DNA of 24,415 nucleotides, taken from the NCBI GenBank assembly GCA_023416335.1, contig JAEZHY010000200.1:1-24415 (forward strand), in the 5' to 3' direction. The stretch comes from Pseudomonadota bacterium (lineage in GTDB: Bacteria; Desulfobacterota; Syntrophobacteria; Syntrophobacterales; Syntrophobacteraceae). Position 1 is the stretch's first letter. Each line of letters starts with the position of its first letter. The notes under the pieces were generated by a model, which did no database searches, was not told the DNA's origin, and saw nothing but the letters and a program-made list of their open reading frames with translations. The translations under genes and the position numbers were made by a program. Shown here in pieces: positions 8,035 through 14,608 of the stretch.

Positions 8035-8688
8035 ATGAAGAAAACGAAAGTATTGATCGTCGATGACCATCATGTAGTGATCGGCGGAATACGGAGTGTG
8101 CTCAATGAACTTCCGGAATTCCAGGTCGTCGGTGAGGCGTACAACGGGCGGGACGCTGTCAGGCTCGCCAAGGCTCTCGGTGCCGACATCGTGATAATGG
8201 ATCTTTCCATGCCCGATTTGAACGGGATCGATGCCACGCTGCAGTTGAAGAAAAAGAATCCCGAGATCCACGTTATTATTTTTACCATGTATTCCGACAA
8301 GGAGTACCTGATCGATCTGATCAGGGCAGGAATATCCGCGTACGTATTGAAAGAGGATCCGTTGTCGGACCTGATCCTGGCTCTGAAAGCGGTTCGCGCG
8401 GGAGGGACTTATTTCAGTACAATGTCCCCGCAGATACTCCTGGAACAGATCAAGCAACTCGATCAGAACGAAAACACAAAAAACGGTTTCCGGGATTTGA
8501 GCCTGCGGGAAAGGGAGGTCCTGCAATTATTGGCGGAAGGGAACAACGTGAAAGAGATTGCCTCGAAACTGAACCTCAGCCCCAAGACCGTCGAATCCCA
8601 CAAATACAGTCTCATGGCCAAACTAAACGTTCACAACATCGCCGATCTTACCAAGATTGCAATCAAGAAGAAACTTATCAGCCCGTAA
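8035..8688 (+). CDS. NarL/FixJ-family response regulator (receiver plus LuxR-type HTH)
   Basis: This is a 217-residue two-domain regulator of standard length. The receiver has the acidic pair Asp10/Asp11 (VDDHH), phospho-acceptor Asp56 (IVIMDLSMP), Thr84 and Lys106 (AYVLKEDP). The LuxR/GerE helix-turn-helix spans about residues 152-210, from LSLREREVLQLLAEG through SPKTVESHKYSLMAKL. Phosphorylation would allow dimer binding to promoter DNA. No kinase gene is directly adjacent; the hybrid kinase at 1181-5053 is the nearest, but it carries its own receiver, so pairing is uncertain. It is the last plus-strand gene before a convergent minus-strand operon. The dyads at 7691-7732 and 7939-7954 are candidates for its control region. 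Confidence 0.92.
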   Translation: MKKTKVLIVDDHHVVIGGIRSVLNELPEFQVVGEAYNGRDAVRLAKALGADIVIMDLSMPDLNGIDATLQLKKKNPEIHVIIFTMYSDKEYLIDLIRAGISAYVLKEDPLSDLILALKAVRAGGTYFSTMSPQILLEQIKQLDQNENTKNGFRDLSLREREVLQLLAEGNNVKEIASKLNLSPKTVESHKYSLMAKLNVHNIADLTKIAIKKKLISP

Positions 8689-8697
8689 CCCACCGCC

Positions 8698-8752
8698 CGT
8701 ACAAAGGCAGGCTTCTTCAATTGCAACTCCGGCCTCCTGCGCCTTTCGTACG
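8698..8752. terminator. Imperfect long hairpin between convergent genes, possible bidirectional terminator
   Basis: CGTAC-AAAGGC at 8698-8708 can pair with GCCTTT-CGTACG at 8741-8752 with one bulged base, and the loop can extend the stem (AGG/CCT). It lies just after the response regulator stop and just before the stop of the opposing membrane-protein gene. There is no clear T-tract, so confidence is low. Confidence 0.35.
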
Positions 8753-8759
8753 AAGGCTG

Positions 8760-9143
8760 TCAGGATTGCGGGACGCGGTCCGAACTGACGGCCTCTTCGG
8801 GGCCATCCGGCGGGCACTGAATGCGATCCGCTCTCCCGGAAACCTGTCCCCGTCCGAACAGGTATACACAGAACCACATGGGCAGCGTAACGGCTGCTGT
8901 CAGAGCAAAGAGCACCGGCACCATGTATTGGTGCAGTTGGCCCAGGAAGACTCCAACATTATTCAGCGCGGAACGCATATCGTCGGAAAGCCCAGCAGCA
9001 CCAGCCCCGCTAAAGGGTGAAATGAGTTCGTTGAGCCCGTCGATGATTCTGCCGGCCATGTAATAGATTACAAAGGCAAGAGCGGCATTAAAGGCAAAAC
9101 AGGTCAGAAATGATAAAAGAGCCCAGGCTCCTTTTGCTTTCAT
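8760..9143 (-). CDS. Small membrane protein of unknown function (127 aa), last gene of the rtcA operon
   Basis: I do not recognise a family. There is a first TM helix at about residues 7-30 (GAWALLSFLTCFAFNAALAFVIYYMAG), an amphipathic loop rich in Gly/Ala/Ser (LISPFSGAGAAG), a second TM helix at about 72-97 (YMVPVLFALTAAVTLPMWFCVYLFG), and a polar tail. The ATG at 9143 has GGAG 5 bases upstream; a GTG at 9149 would add two residues. It starts 12 bases after the stop of the FAU-1-type gene and so is probably co-transcribed with it and rtcA. Whether it has any link to RNA processing is unknown; membrane anchoring of the upstream proteins is only a guess. Confidence 0.7.
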   Translation of the reverse strand: MKAKGAWALLSFLTCFAFNAALAFVIYYMAGRIIDGLNELISPFSGAGAAGLSDDMRSALNNVGVFLGQLHQYMVPVLFALTAAVTLPMWFCVYLFGRGQVSGRADRIQCPPDGPEEAVSSDRVPQS

Positions 9144-9155
9144 CAACACTCCGGT

Positions 9156-10127
9156 CTAAGTCTTGTTTTCTTTGCGGTTGAGGCTCCTCAACATCTGCTC
9201 CGTCGTTAACAGGGCTTTGGAATACAAGTCCTTGCCGATACAGCCCTTCCGGGAGAGAATATCGAGTTTTTCGCGGTCAACGGCGAAAGCGTCCTCACCC
9301 GCCCGGCGGATCACATCGACCTCGAGATCGACGTATCTCGCCCCATACGGATACAATTCAACGGGAGTATTTACGTTGTAGTACTCACCAATGAGCAGAT
9401 GCTCCCGCGAATAATACTTGTGTTTTATGAACCAGTCCCCGTCCCGTATTTCCGTCAGCCCGTAATCGCCGTTCCTTATCGGCAGGTTCAACCCGTCGTA
9501 GCGCCCTCTCGAAAACGAGCGTTTAAAGGCGACCTTGCTCTCTTTCGCAATCTCAATGATACCTTCCCGGGGCCGCATCGGTTTGCCGGAAGGGCGAATG
9601 TGCTCCAGTCTGACCGTGCCTTCTTTTTGAAGCGGCATGAGAACAGCCTGCTTCCATAGCTCCCGCTCCAGTATCAGTCTCTCCCGAGGTTTCGCTGCAA
9701 GTTTCTTTTCAGCTTCTTCGAGCAGATCGCTGTCTATGATCTTCATCCGGTGGTGATTCCTGAGAGTCGGAACAACACCAGCCCTGATCTGATCGAGCCT
9801 TTCCTTGGATGCTCCGGGCAATTCGAGATCGGCGACAACCAGGGTTTCATCTTCGTCCACCGGGAGAAAGCTGGTTATGATCGCGTCGAGGAAGCTTTCC
9901 TGCATGAGCGTGAGGATCTGGCAGAGTCGGTCGGCCTCCCCTTTCAGTTTGATCCCCTGCAGATCGTCTCTGTCCTGGAGCAGGATGTCGTAATCCTCAT
10001 CGGCAAAGGCTTGCGGGAATCGCTCTCTGATCTTCGCGGATGGATCGACCACCTGAAACCCGGAATCGAGCGCGAATTTCGTCAGCGCGGTGCTGTAGAT
10101 TCCTCTGATCTTGATTCGGGTCGGCAT
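9156..10127 (-). CDS. FAU-1-type RNase E/G-like RNA-binding protein with DUF402 domain
   Basis: The N-terminus (MPTRIKIRGIYSTALTKFALDSGF, then a PSAKIRERF segment) and a middle motif (LPGASKERLDQIRAGVVPT) match the archaeal FAU-1 (AU-1) family, described as AU-rich RNA-binding proteins related to RNase E/G. Residues about 195-300 are a DUF402 domain with its diagnostic pattern: YDGLN, GDYGLTE, KYYSREHLLIGEYYNVNTPVELYP, YVDLEVDVI. At 323 residues it is shorter than the archaeal proteins as I remember them (over 400), apparently lacking the S1-like insert near residues 45-70. The ATG at 10127 follows AAGGAG by about 6 bases. It lies 21 bases after rtcA. Likely role: cytoplasmic RNA binding or cleavage. 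Nuclease activity is inferred from the family, not shown. Confidence 0.85.
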   Translation of the reverse strand: MPTRIKIRGIYSTALTKFALDSGFQVVDPSAKIRERFPQAFADEDYDILLQDRDDLQGIKLKGEADRLCQILTLMQESFLDAIITSFLPVDEDETLVVADLELPGASKERLDQIRAGVVPTLRNHHRMKIIDSDLLEEAEKKLAAKPRERLILERELWKQAVLMPLQKEGTVRLEHIRPSGKPMRPREGIIEIAKESKVAFKRSFSRGRYDGLNLPIRNGDYGLTEIRDGDWFIKHKYYSREHLLIGEYYNVNTPVELYPYGARYVDLEVDVIRRAGEDAFAVDREKLDILSRKGCIGKDLYSKALLTTEQMLRSLNRKENKT

Positions 10128-10148
10128 GCCGGTCTCCTTCGCCTCGAA

Positions 10149-11192
10149 TTATTTTCTGAAAAACCCGATTCCGTCAATCGAAATCACCCTTCCATCCAAT
10201 TCGGTACCGGCCCCGAGTATCTTTTCCACCAGCCAAAGATTGGACTCGATGTGGTCGGTTATGCGCGGAACGCGATAACTGCTCCGGCCGGAAGCCAGCC
10301 CGGCAAAAAGAATCAGCTGATCGGCCGTGAATCTGTCCACGACGGCGTCCGTTGCAATGTCTTCATTGAACATCCTTACAACGTTTTCAGCAATGCTTTC
10401 CGACCTGCGGCCACGTCTTCCCGCCATGTCAAATCCAATAAGACATCCGGTGTCCGTTTCGGCCCACAGGAGCAGTGCGGCGCCCTTCTGAACGGCAGTT
10501 TCATCATCGATCGTCTTTATATCCGGATCGTAACCTTTCCCACGAAGCAGAGCACGGCACTGTTCCGCCATGCGCAGCGACACCTGCTCGCGCTCAAGAT
10601 GCGAAGCCAGCGCAATGCCTCCGACCTTTACGACCCGGCCTCGGTCCATCATCGAAAAGCCGTTCAAAGGAGCCCTCAAAGGTTCGACTGCCAGGCATAT
10701 CTCTCCACTCCCTTTAGGTACATACCCGGGCCGGACCATCTCCAGCCCAAGGGATGCCCCCATTCGGGAAAGAAGCGGCAGGAGTACCTTCTGCATATGG
10801 AAGGCGGAAGGGGCAAAATCCTGAAAAAGGCCGCCACGGATTCTGAATTGCGTTTTCGATGCTGAAAACAGGGCCGGTGTGATCAGGGCAAAAGCCATCA
10901 TAACTGCCGACCCCGCGGTTCCGATATCCCATTCGAAGGACCCGCCGGGAAGATCTTCCCCCGGGTAGTATACGATCTCACGGGAACCCGGGACATCCCC
11001 TTCGAGACGCCCCGAACAAAGCTGCGCACACGCCCTCACGGCCTGGAGGTGTTGAGGCCGCAATCCGGGTTTTTCACGCTTTTGCCGGATCCGGACCATG
11101 TGGAGCGGCTGCCTCAAAAGGGTGCAAAGCGCGACGGCAAACCTGACAAGAGTACCGCTCCCGGATTTTTCGGCTCCATCGATTTCGATCAA
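10149..11192 (-). CDS. rtcA: RNA 3'-terminal phosphate cyclase
   Basis: RtcA uses ATP to convert an RNA 3'-phosphate to a 2',3'-cyclic phosphate through a covalent His-AMP intermediate. Length (347 aa) is normal. Visible signatures: GLRPQHLQAV near residue 45, IRGGLFQDFAPS, RPGYVPKGSGEI (family G-x-P-x-G-G/S-G), the FTADQLILFAGLA block, and His314 in RITDHIESNLWLVEKIL, which aligns with the nucleophilic His309 of E. coli RtcA. The N-terminal 'EGGGQ' motif is replaced by EKSGSGT (residues 8-14). The start is a TTG at 11192, the first possible start after an in-frame TGA, with a weak GGATAAG upstream. No rtcB or rtcR lies in the window; the partner is a FAU-1-type gene. Confidence 0.9.
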   Translation of the reverse strand: MIEIDGAEKSGSGTLVRFAVALCTLLRQPLHMVRIRQKREKPGLRPQHLQAVRACAQLCSGRLEGDVPGSREIVYYPGEDLPGGSFEWDIGTAGSAVMMAFALITPALFSASKTQFRIRGGLFQDFAPSAFHMQKVLLPLLSRMGASLGLEMVRPGYVPKGSGEICLAVEPLRAPLNGFSMMDRGRVVKVGGIALASHLEREQVSLRMAEQCRALLRGKGYDPDIKTIDDETAVQKGAALLLWAETDTGCLIGFDMAGRRGRRSESIAENVVRMFNEDIATDAVVDRFTADQLILFAGLASGRSSYRVPRITDHIESNLWLVEKILGAGTELDGRVISIDGIGFFRK

Positions 11193-11302
11193 GTCACTTA
11201 TCCATCATCGGTAAAATCAATCCATGAGTCCTAATTCTTAATAAACATCTTAGCGGCCGATGAAAATGGCGACATATTCATTTGAAGCGCTCTGCGGCGT
11301 TT

Positions 11303-11330
11303 TTGACTCCAGGCGATTGATTACTATCTT
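11303..11330 (+). promoter_or_regulatory. Candidate sigma-70 promoter for the selenoprotein rhodanese
   Basis: TTGACT (11303-11308) and TATCTT (11325-11330) are separated by 16 bases. The predicted start near 11337 would give a leader of about 90 bases before the ATG at 11431. Fit to consensus is moderate. Confidence 0.4.
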
Positions 11331-11349
11331 GCATTAAGCCTATCTCCCG

Positions 11350-11364
11350 GCAGTTGCCGATCCA
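11350..11364 (-). promoter_or_regulatory. Candidate sigma-54 promoter upstream of rtcA
   Basis: Read on the minus strand the site is TGGATCGGCAACTGC. It has GG and GC at the required spacing (GG-N10-GC) and shares TGG, CG and TGC with the consensus TGGCACG-N4-TTGC. It lies about 160 bases before the rtcA start. The E. coli rtcBA operon is known to be sigma-54 dependent, which raises interest, but the match is imperfect. Confidence 0.3.
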
Positions 11365-11430
11365 GCCTGTTGCGCTCGTTGTCCGCGGAGAACAAAGTCC
11401 CAATGAACTCTTGATCATAGGAGAAATATC

Positions 11431-11832
11431 ATGTTGATTCACAAAGTAAAAACGGTCATCCCGGCAGCACTGGTTTTGCTCCTTGTCTCATTTGCCTTCG
11501 CGGCAGGTACGGTGAAGATCTCAAAGGACGACCTCAAGCAGATGCTCGGAAACCCTGATGTAACCGTCATCGACGTACGTACCGCATCGGACTGGGACTC
11601 AAGCCAATGGAAGATTCAGGGGGCCGTGCGGGAAGACCCGGCAAATGTCGAAAAGTGGGCAGCCAAATACCCAAAAGACAGGAAAATCGTCCTGTATTGC
11701 GCCTGAACGAATGAGGCCACAAGCGCCCGTGTGGCGCTGCAGCTCCAGGCGGCCGGTTTAACTCAGGTGATGGTGCTCAAAGGGGGATGGAACGAGTGGT
11801 ATGAGAGCAGATATCCCACTACAAAGAAATAG
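11431..11832 (+). CDS. Exported rhodanese-family selenoprotein (in-frame TGA = Sec92)
   Basis: The reading frame runs from ATG 11431 (AGGAG upstream) to TAG at 11830-11832, with one in-frame TGA at 11704-11706. Read through, it encodes 133 residues. A signal peptide (hydrophobic residues 9-23, cleavage near AFA-AG) is followed by one rhodanese domain: VTVIDVRTASDWDSS, then the active-site loop IVLYCA-U-TNEATSARVALQL, and the closing VLKGGWNEWY. The TGA stands exactly where the catalytic Cys of the loop belongs (nucleophile, then Ser at +6), and homologous proportions continue unbroken to the true stop. A 6-bp hairpin starting 10 bases after the TGA fits a bacterial SECIS. Rhodaneses move sulfane sulfur; here it would act in the periplasm. 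A simple reader would call a truncated 91-aa protein or a pseudogene. The gene ends 4 bases from lpxK (convergent). Confidence 0.87.
11704..11735 (+). promoter_or_regulatory. Sec codon with SECIS-like hairpin
   Basis: TGA at 11704-11706 is followed after 9 bases by GCCACA (11716-11721), loop AGCGCCCG (11722-11729) and TGTGGC (11730-11735), a perfect 6-bp stem. The loop has a G at its second position, and its distance from the TGA fits the bacterial SelB-binding geometry. An additional lower pairing GAG/CTC is possible. Confidence 0.7.
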
Positions 11833-11836
11833 CGCC

Positions 11837-13003
11837 TTAGGCGGAGGCGCTTTCCTCCTCTAGTGACAGTTGGCGTGCCAGGAAAGAAGAAAACCGGTCG
11901 ATGTCCGAACCGAAGTCTATTTCCATTTCGGAAACGACGACCGCTTCCCTGAAATCGTCCGGTACCCGGACAGCATCCTTCGCGGTGGTAATTACCGCCT
12001 CAGCCCGATTAGCTGACGCACCTGCGAAGATCATCCGCATATCTTTTTCGGAGTATCTGTGGTGATCTGGAAAGGCGAAAGCGGCGCAAACTTTTATATC
12101 GAGGTCCTGCAAATGGTGGAAGAATGATTGCGGCCGGGCAATTCCTGCAAAAGCAGCGACCCTGCGCCCATTTAGCAGATTCGGCGACAACAGCGCCGAG
12201 TCCCGACCGATTCGGAAGCCGCTCATTTTATGCCGGCATGAAAAAATCGGTGTCTGCGGAATCAGCCCCCCGATCTGCGCTTTCGCGCGCACTGCTTCCT
12301 CTTCAGTTTCGGCGTGAGTCAGCACGAGCGCATCGGCCCTCGTCAGGCTCGATACGGGTTCCCGCAAGGGTCCGGCCGGCAGCAGGCGCCCGTTGCCGAA
12401 AGGATTCCGGCAATCCAGCAGGACGATATCAAGATCGCGTTTGAGCGAAAGATGCTGGAAGCCGTCATCGAGAAGGAGCGCGTCTATGCCTCCTCCAGAG
12501 ATTGCCGCCTTTCCCGAAACAGCCCGATTTCTGCCTACCCAGACCGGTACGGTCGGCAATGCTCCGGCCATGATTACCGGCTCATCCCCGAAAGCCTCCG
12601 ACAGTACGGAAACGCTCCCCTCGGAAGGCACCAGGCCAGGAGCGCGGCCGCTCCTTCCGAAACCTCGGCTGAGAATTGCAGGGCGATGTCCTTCCCCAAG
12701 AAGAAAACGGCCGATCCATGTCACGAGAGGGGTCTTGCCCGTGCCCCCAACGACAATGTTTCCAATGCTGACCACAGGAACCGGCAATTCGACCCGCCGG
12801 TTTCTCAACCGTTCCTGGTCCCTCCTCAGACCTTTTTCATAAAGTCGGGAGCCAAGGCGAAGCATGGGGGAAGCAGCTTTCGCGAAAATGCCGCACTCCG
12901 ACTCATACCAGAGTCGGAGAAGCCGATCGGAGACTGTTCCGCGTATCCCTTTCAGGCCGGGAACACCTGTTTGAGCCGTTTCCCTCCCGTGCAGATCTCC
13001 CAT
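11837..13003 (-). CDS. lpxK: Tetraacyldisaccharide 4'-kinase (lipid A synthesis)
   Basis: LpxK phosphorylates the 4' position of the tetraacyldisaccharide 1-phosphate at the inner face of the cytoplasmic membrane, giving lipid IVA. Signatures: RLWYES near residue 30, the Walker A loop GNIVVGGTGKTP at residues 81-92, ILSRGFGR, the family hallmark LLLDDGFQHLSLKRDLDIVLLD, PAGPLREP, AFAGIARPQSFF and VITTAKDAVR. At 388 residues it is somewhat longer than typical (about 330), mainly from an N-terminal extension of roughly 25 residues, so a downstream start such as the GTG near residue 24 is possible. The ATG at 13003 overlaps the stop of the upstream cytochrome gene (TAATG), suggesting translational coupling. 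It confirms a Gram-negative host. Confidence 0.93.
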   Translation of the reverse strand: MGDLHGRETAQTGVPGLKGIRGTVSDRLLRLWYESECGIFAKAASPMLRLGSRLYEKGLRRDQERLRNRRVELPVPVVSIGNIVVGGTGKTPLVTWIGRFLLGEGHRPAILSRGFGRSGRAPGLVPSEGSVSVLSEAFGDEPVIMAGALPTVPVWVGRNRAVSGKAAISGGGIDALLLDDGFQHLSLKRDLDIVLLDCRNPFGNGRLLPAGPLREPVSSLTRADALVLTHAETEEEAVRAKAQIGGLIPQTPIFSCRHKMSGFRIGRDSALLSPNLLNGRRVAAFAGIARPQSFFHHLQDLDIKVCAAFAFPDHHRYSEKDMRMIFAGASANRAEAVITTAKDAVRVPDDFREAVVVSEMEIDFGSDIDRFSSFLARQLSLEEESASA

Positions 13004-14355
13004 TACTTCTTCCTGTTTGCCCTCCCCGGGGCATCCGCCGATCTGGCCGCTGCTGCCCGGAGTTCCGCCGCTCTCTCCCTGATCTCCGTCAGGCTCTTCT
13101 GCAGCGAACTCCAGCCATACCAGAACGCATAATCGGGATTGCAGTGGAAAGCTCCCTGGAAGGTCCGCATGCGATACTCGTGAAACATGGAAAAGAGTTT
13201 TTGTTCGATAACGGTCGGAGCATCGTTCATAGCAAGCAGGTCGGGAAAGGGATAGGTGTAGTTGTCGGGCTTTTTCAGCACGTTGTCCTTATAGAGATCG
13301 GCAATAATGCGTATCGCTTCCGACAGCACCCTGTCCGCTTCACGGATCATCTGGTCGCCTTTCTCCAGCTCGGCCCGTGCGAAGTTGACGGAGTGGCAGT
13401 CATTACACGTTTTGAGGTTCTTCTCCCGCTCTTCCTGCCAATCTTCGTTGGTTGTCCTGAGAAACTCACTCGCTTCGATAACCGCCCATCTCGGGGTTGG
13501 GTTTCCTGCCGGGTCGAGAATCCCTAACGCCTGCATGATTGTCGTTCTGTCCTGGGCCCACTGCTGGTCGTCCGTGTTGGGAAGGCGCAGCGCAAGGTAC
13601 CCCCAGGCTGTGCGGTTCGCGTGGTTTCCTTCCAGCAGATGGCAGCTCTGGCATGTGGGCGCTGCGACATCCTCGGGGAGCATCCTGTTCTGTTTCAGAA
13701 GAAAGCGGACCCCGTGCTTGGAGGAAGAATACATTTCCCATTGCGGGTGGTCCGTGCCCATATGGCACGTTCTGCATGCCTGCGGGGACTTGGCTTCATC
13801 GACCGAGAATACGTGCCGTGTATGACAAACGTCGCAAGAGGATGCGCCAAAACCCGATCCCTTTTCGATCAGGCCCTGGACCTCGCCTTCCGTCTTTAGC
13901 CCCACCCGGTGGCAGCCGCCGCATCCCTTGAGGCCCTCGATCTGGGCCATGGGCTGCCAATGGAGAGTGGGCATGGCTTTCATCGCCCCCCAGGCCAGAG
14001 CGTGCTTTCCTTTCTTGAACTGGTCAACCTGGGTATCGTGGCAGGAAGCGCAGGTTTCGGGAAGAGCCGGTTTCGCATTTGCAACGTCGGCCATGGAAGT
14101 GTGCCGGTCCCCGTGGCACGTTGAACAACTCACTTCATTCCGGCTATGCTTGCTGAGCTGCCAGTCCATTACAACACCGGGCGTGATCCGCGTGTGACAC
14201 TCGACACAGGATTCCCCGCGATTGTCCGCCGCGGCAGGAGCAGGCACTTTCTGCTCCTCGGGCTGATTTTCCTCTGCCTGCTGAGGAAAAATCGCTCCCC
14301 CGCTCAAAAAGACTATAAAAACAACCGGGACAAGCAAAAGCACAAAACGCCGCAT
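13003..14355 (-). CDS. Octaheme c-type cytochrome of the hydroxylamine oxidoreductase family
   Basis: There are eight CXXCH haem-binding motifs, at residues 50, 77, 102, 145, 174, 194, 235 and 317, after a signal peptide (residues 1-22), so the protein is exported to the periplasm and haem-loaded there. The spacing, the His/Trp-rich stretches between haems and the haem-free helical C-terminal third are those of HAO-like octahaem proteins, which oxidise hydroxylamine or, in anaerobes, reduce hydroxylamine or nitrite. The C-terminus has the conserved-looking HCNPDYAFWYGW. I cannot tell whether either Tyr plays the haem-crosslinking role of true HAO. The ATG has GGAGG 4 bases upstream, and a promoter fits at 14448-14475. 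The gene runs into lpxK (TAATG), an unusual partner. No quinol-oxidising partner is seen. Confidence 0.88.
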   Translation of the reverse strand: MRRFVLLLVPVVFIVFLSGGAIFPQQAEENQPEEQKVPAPAAADNRGESCVECHTRITPGVVMDWQLSKHSRNEVSCSTCHGDRHTSMADVANAKPALPETCASCHDTQVDQFKKGKHALAWGAMKAMPTLHWQPMAQIEGLKGCGGCHRVGLKTEGEVQGLIEKGSGFGASSCDVCHTRHVFSVDEAKSPQACRTCHMGTDHPQWEMYSSSKHGVRFLLKQNRMLPEDVAAPTCQSCHLLEGNHANRTAWGYLALRLPNTDDQQWAQDRTTIMQALGILDPAGNPTPRWAVIEASEFLRTTNEDWQEEREKNLKTCNDCHSVNFARAELEKGDQMIREADRVLSEAIRIIADLYKDNVLKKPDNYTYPFPDLLAMNDAPTVIEQKLFSMFHEYRMRTFQGAFHCNPDYAFWYGWSSLQKSLTEIRERAAELRAAAARSADAPGRANRKK

Positions 14356-14447
14356 CGTTCCTCCGGAAGAGCAAGCTGCTCGAGGTTCATCAATGTTATC
14401 CGGGACATTTTCAGGCGGACTCCCCCGCCCTGCCTAGTGTTGTGTCG

Positions 14448-14475
14448 TTTATATCAGAATCCTGTGTCGATTCAA
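14448..14475 (-). promoter_or_regulatory. Candidate sigma-70 promoter for the octaheme cytochrome-lpxK operon
   Basis: On the minus strand TTGAAT (14475-14470) and TATAAA (14453-14448) are 16 bases apart. The predicted leader is about 85 bases, ending in a GGAGG ribosome site before the ATG at 14355. Confidence 0.5.
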
Positions 14476-14608
14476 CAAGCTTGGTGCAGATTTTCAAAAC
14501 GGCGGTATTTAATTCGGAGGACTGTCCGTAACGGGGTTACTATGCTATTCTAATCCATGTTGACCGCCGGCCGAGCGGTCTGTAGCCTGACCCGTAGTGA
14601 GGAGTTTA

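Noticed and set aside
9750..10865. 371-codon open frame on the plus strand
   Set aside because: Antisense to the FAU-1-type and rtcA genes, which have clear motifs and ribosome sites.
11431..11706. Rhodanese ending at the TGA, or pseudogene with a premature stop
   Set aside because: The rest of the domain continues in frame without any other damage, the TGA falls exactly on the catalytic Cys column, and a SECIS-like hairpin follows. Selenocysteine explains all of this better.
12314..13132. 272-codon open frame on the plus strand
   Set aside because: Antisense to lpxK; no recognisable protein features.
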